From Todiramphus chloris collaris (lineage: Eukaryota; Chordata; Aves; Coraciiformes; Alcedinidae), in NCBI GenBank assembly GCA_025345505.1, contig JANVCC010000073.1, forward strand, positions 6,505,547 through 6,569,546: DNA of 64,000 bases, written 5' to 3'. The number at the start of each line of letters is the position of its first letter. Position 1 is the stretch's first letter. The position numbers and the translations under genes are program-made. The notes beneath the pieces were generated by a model. It did no database searches and was not told the origin of the DNA. It saw only the letters and a list, made by a program, of their open reading frames with translations. This document shows positions 51,935 to 64,000 of the stretch, piece after piece.

Positions 51935-52620
51935 ATAGAATTATAGATTTGTTCAGCTTGGTAAGATCATCAAGTCCAACCATTAACCCAGCACTGCCAA
52001 CTCCATCACTAAACCATGACCCTCAGCACCACACATACATGTCTTTTAAATCCTTTTGGGACAGGGACTCCATCACTGCCCTGGGCAGCCTGGGCTTCAA
52101 AATGCTTTTGGTGAAGAAATTCCTCCTAATGTCCAACTTAACCCTCCCCTGGCACAACTCGAGGCCATGCCCTCTTGTCCTGTTACTTGTGAGAAAAGGA
52201 CCAACACCCACCTCGCTACAAGCTCCTTTCAGGTAGTTGTAGAGAGAAAGGCTCTCCCCTCAGCCTCCTCTTCTCCAGGCTGAATAACCCCCGTTCCCTC
52301 AGCCGCTCCTCACCAGACTTCTTCTCTAGACCCTTCACCAGCTTCACTGCCCTTCTCTGGCCCTGCTCCAGCCCCTCAACGTCCTTCTTGGAGTGAGGGG
52401 CCCAAAACTGAAGCCAGTATTTGAGGTGTGAGCTCACCAGTACAGGGGGACCATCCTTGCCCTAGTCCAGCTGGTCACACTGGTGCTGATGCAGGCCAGG
52501 ATGCCACTGGCCACCTGGGCACCCGCTGCCTCATCTTCAGCCGGGTGTCCACCAGCACCCCGGCTCCTTTCCCACCGGGCAGCTTCCAGCCGCTCTGCCC
52601 CAGCCTGGAGCGCTGCAGGG
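51935..52620 (-). mobile_element. CR1 LINE 3' fragment next to the CUL4B CpG island
   Basis: Begins on + with the reverse-complemented CR1 3' end ('agatttgttcagcttggtaag', 'atcatcaagtccaacca'). The minus strand encodes the same reverse-transcriptase tail as the copy at 36.3 kb: [56 protein letters not shown]. Both copies continue through 'cgctgcctcatcttcagccg' and 'ggtgtccaccagcaccc' into GC-rich text. It has the same orientation as the other copy. Confidence 0.93.
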
Positions 52621-52679
52621 GGCTGTGACCCAGGTGTATAGTTCAGTCGTTTGAAAAAGCGGACACTAGATGATAAGCT

Positions 52680-53330
52680 CCCAGGCCAAAGCCTTCACGC
52701 TGACCGCCCGAGCCCCCGTCACACCCGGGTGGGTACCACCTTTACCTCAGCCGAAGGCCGCGAAGCCAGCGAAATGCAGGACTTCGGCTTCCTACGCGTC
52801 CCCGCGGGGCTCGCCCCGGCGCTCGGCGGGCTGGGGGACCCGGCTGGGGGGCCGGACTGCGGGGCCTGGATGTGGGGGCCGGGCTGCGGGGCCCGGGCCC
52901 CTCCCCAGGTACGGCTCGCGAGGAGGGACGAGCCCGGCACCCCCCGCCCGCCCTCCGCGCCCCGCCCCCTCCGCGCGCCCGCCACGCGGAGGGCGGCGAC
53001 CACGCCCCCTTCCCGCGCGACGCGCCCTGCGCCGGCGCGCGAGGGGGTTTAACAAGCGCGCCCGTGAGGAGCGGCCGGCAACCATGATCACTTCCGGTAG
53101 GTCAGGGGGCAGCGGGAAGGAACGGGGGGGAGGGGGGGAGCGCGCCGGCGGGGTGCCGGCGGGAGCAGGGCCGCCGGGCCGGAGGTGGGGCCCCGCCGCC
53201 TAACAGGGTCTATCCCGGCCGCGCTTCCGGGCGGCCGCGCCCCAGCATGCACGGCGACCGGATGTGCCGCCATCTTTAGGCTCCCTCTCTGCCGTGTATT
53301 GACAATAACAAGCCCCGGGCCGGGCCGTCC
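52680..53330 (+). promoter_or_regulatory. CUL4B CpG-island promoter with ETS and YY1 sites
   Basis: A strongly CpG-dense block containing ETS-type CTTCCGG at about 53,091-53,097 and 53,224-53,230. A canonical YY1 site, GCCGCCATCTTT, lies at 53,266-53,277 (reverse of AAAGATGGCGGC). YY1 sites of this form usually sit just downstream of the start of TATA-less promoters, so initiation near 53.2-53.3 kb is plausible. Confidence 0.75.
53084..53096 (+). CDS. CUL4B: Possible alternative first coding exon of CUL4B
   Basis: A good Kozak context (GCAACCATGA) starts ATG ATC ACT TCC G, followed at once by a GTAGGT donor. Spliced to the acceptor ending at 53,928, it joins in frame to give [12 protein letters not shown], bypassing the MFPTG start. 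I infer this from splice signals alone. It resembles the way human CUL4B has isoforms differing only before the GFSSP segment. Confidence 0.35.
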
Positions 53331-53830
53331 CCCCTCGGGAAGAGCGAGCGGCAGGCAGAGAGGGGGGAGGCGGGAGCCCGAGGAGAGCGGGCCGCGGGGG
53401 GAGAGCGGGCCGGGCGGCGAGGGAGCGAGAGGCGTACGGGGCGAGGGGCTGGAGCCGAGGCGTGAGGGAGCCGCGCTCAGCCCTCCCCGCTGCTGCTCGG
53501 CGGAGACGAGGCGGCCGGAGCAGGAGGGGAGCGGAAGGAAAAGCCGAGGGAGCGAGCAGCCGTGGGGCCGTACCGGTGCCGGAGAGGAGAATTGAAAGAA
53601 GCTGGTGGGTGGCGAGAGACGGGAACGGAGACGCTCTGCTGAGAAAGGAGTAAAAGCCGGAAAGCAGAGACAAACTACGAGAAGAAACAAAGTAATAAAG
53701 AAAAGGGGAAGAGAGGAGAAGTGATTCCTCTGAGAAAGAAGAAAGCAGAGGAGAGGGAGTACGGAAGGACTCCACTGATGAGAGAGAGGAGCTGAAAGAC
53801 CCCCCCTCTTTGAGAGACACCAAACAGAGA
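53320..53830 (+). other. Purine-rich CUL4B leader or first intron
   Basis: About 500 bases heavily biased to A and G on the + strand, first G-rich then GA-rich, ending abruptly in a CT-rich tract and the acceptor CCCTTTGTCAG at 53,869. It holds no ATG frame resembling a protein. The long minus-strand frame (53,200-53,841) is its shadow. It is either unspliced 5' UTR or a short first intron. Confidence 0.6.
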
Positions 53831-53915
53831 CTGATTCTCAAACTCTGTCTCTCTCTCTCCCTTTGTCAGACCACAAGGATTTGATGCACCTCAGCCTGTT
53901 CACTTCTGTGTGTTC

Positions 53916-64000
<10,085 letters not shown>

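Noticed and set aside
53088-53841. Minus-strand frames of 200 and 213 codons upstream of CUL4B
   Set aside because: They mirror the purine-rich leader (poly Ser/Leu/Pro translations), with no motif or splice context.

Overview
The window looks like avian nuclear DNA. It has many CR1 LINE fragments in both orientations, GC-rich CpG-island promoters in an otherwise AT-rich background, and intron-containing genes with clear vertebrate orthologues. I recognise three protein-coding genes, all in the right 27 kb: C1GALT1C1 (Cosmc) on +, MCTS1 on -, and the 5' part of CUL4B on +, which runs off the right edge. Their order and orientation (C1GALT1C1 and MCTS1 convergent, MCTS1 and CUL4B divergent) match the human Xq24 block. 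In birds that block belongs to the chicken 4p / passerine 4A region, which is general knowledge and not read from this sequence.

Region by region: 1-36.2 kb is a gene-poor flank in which I can support no gene. It holds CR1 fragments, a GGGAA/GGGAAA microsatellite with a 10-base N gap, and a decayed copy of the last MCTS1 exon at about 32.96-33.19 kb. 36.3-36.96 kb is a CR1 element abutting the C1GALT1C1 CpG island. 36.9-39.3 kb is C1GALT1C1, with a 318-codon coding exon. 41.57-48.36 kb is MCTS1, six coding exons and 181 codons, all of which I could splice in frame. 48.0-49.0 kb is its CpG island. 51.9-52.6 kb is a second CR1 almost identical to the one at 36.3 kb. 52.7-53.9 kb is the CUL4B CpG island and purine-rich leader. 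53.9-64.0 kb holds the first five CUL4B coding exons.

The three genes do unrelated housekeeping jobs: ER chaperoning of the core-1 O-glycan synthase (C1GALT1C1), translation re-initiation and ribosome recycling with DENR (MCTS1), and the scaffold of CRL4 ubiquitin ligases (CUL4B). They appear to be linked by conserved synteny and not by a shared pathway.

I found no sign of a new gene system. The observations I rate highest are: minor-spliceosome (U12-type) introns in both MCTS1 and CUL4B, the CUL4B one with an apparent AT-AT terminus; the decayed MCTS1 terminal-exon copy; and the near-identical CR1 pair that directly flanks C1GALT1C1 plus MCTS1.
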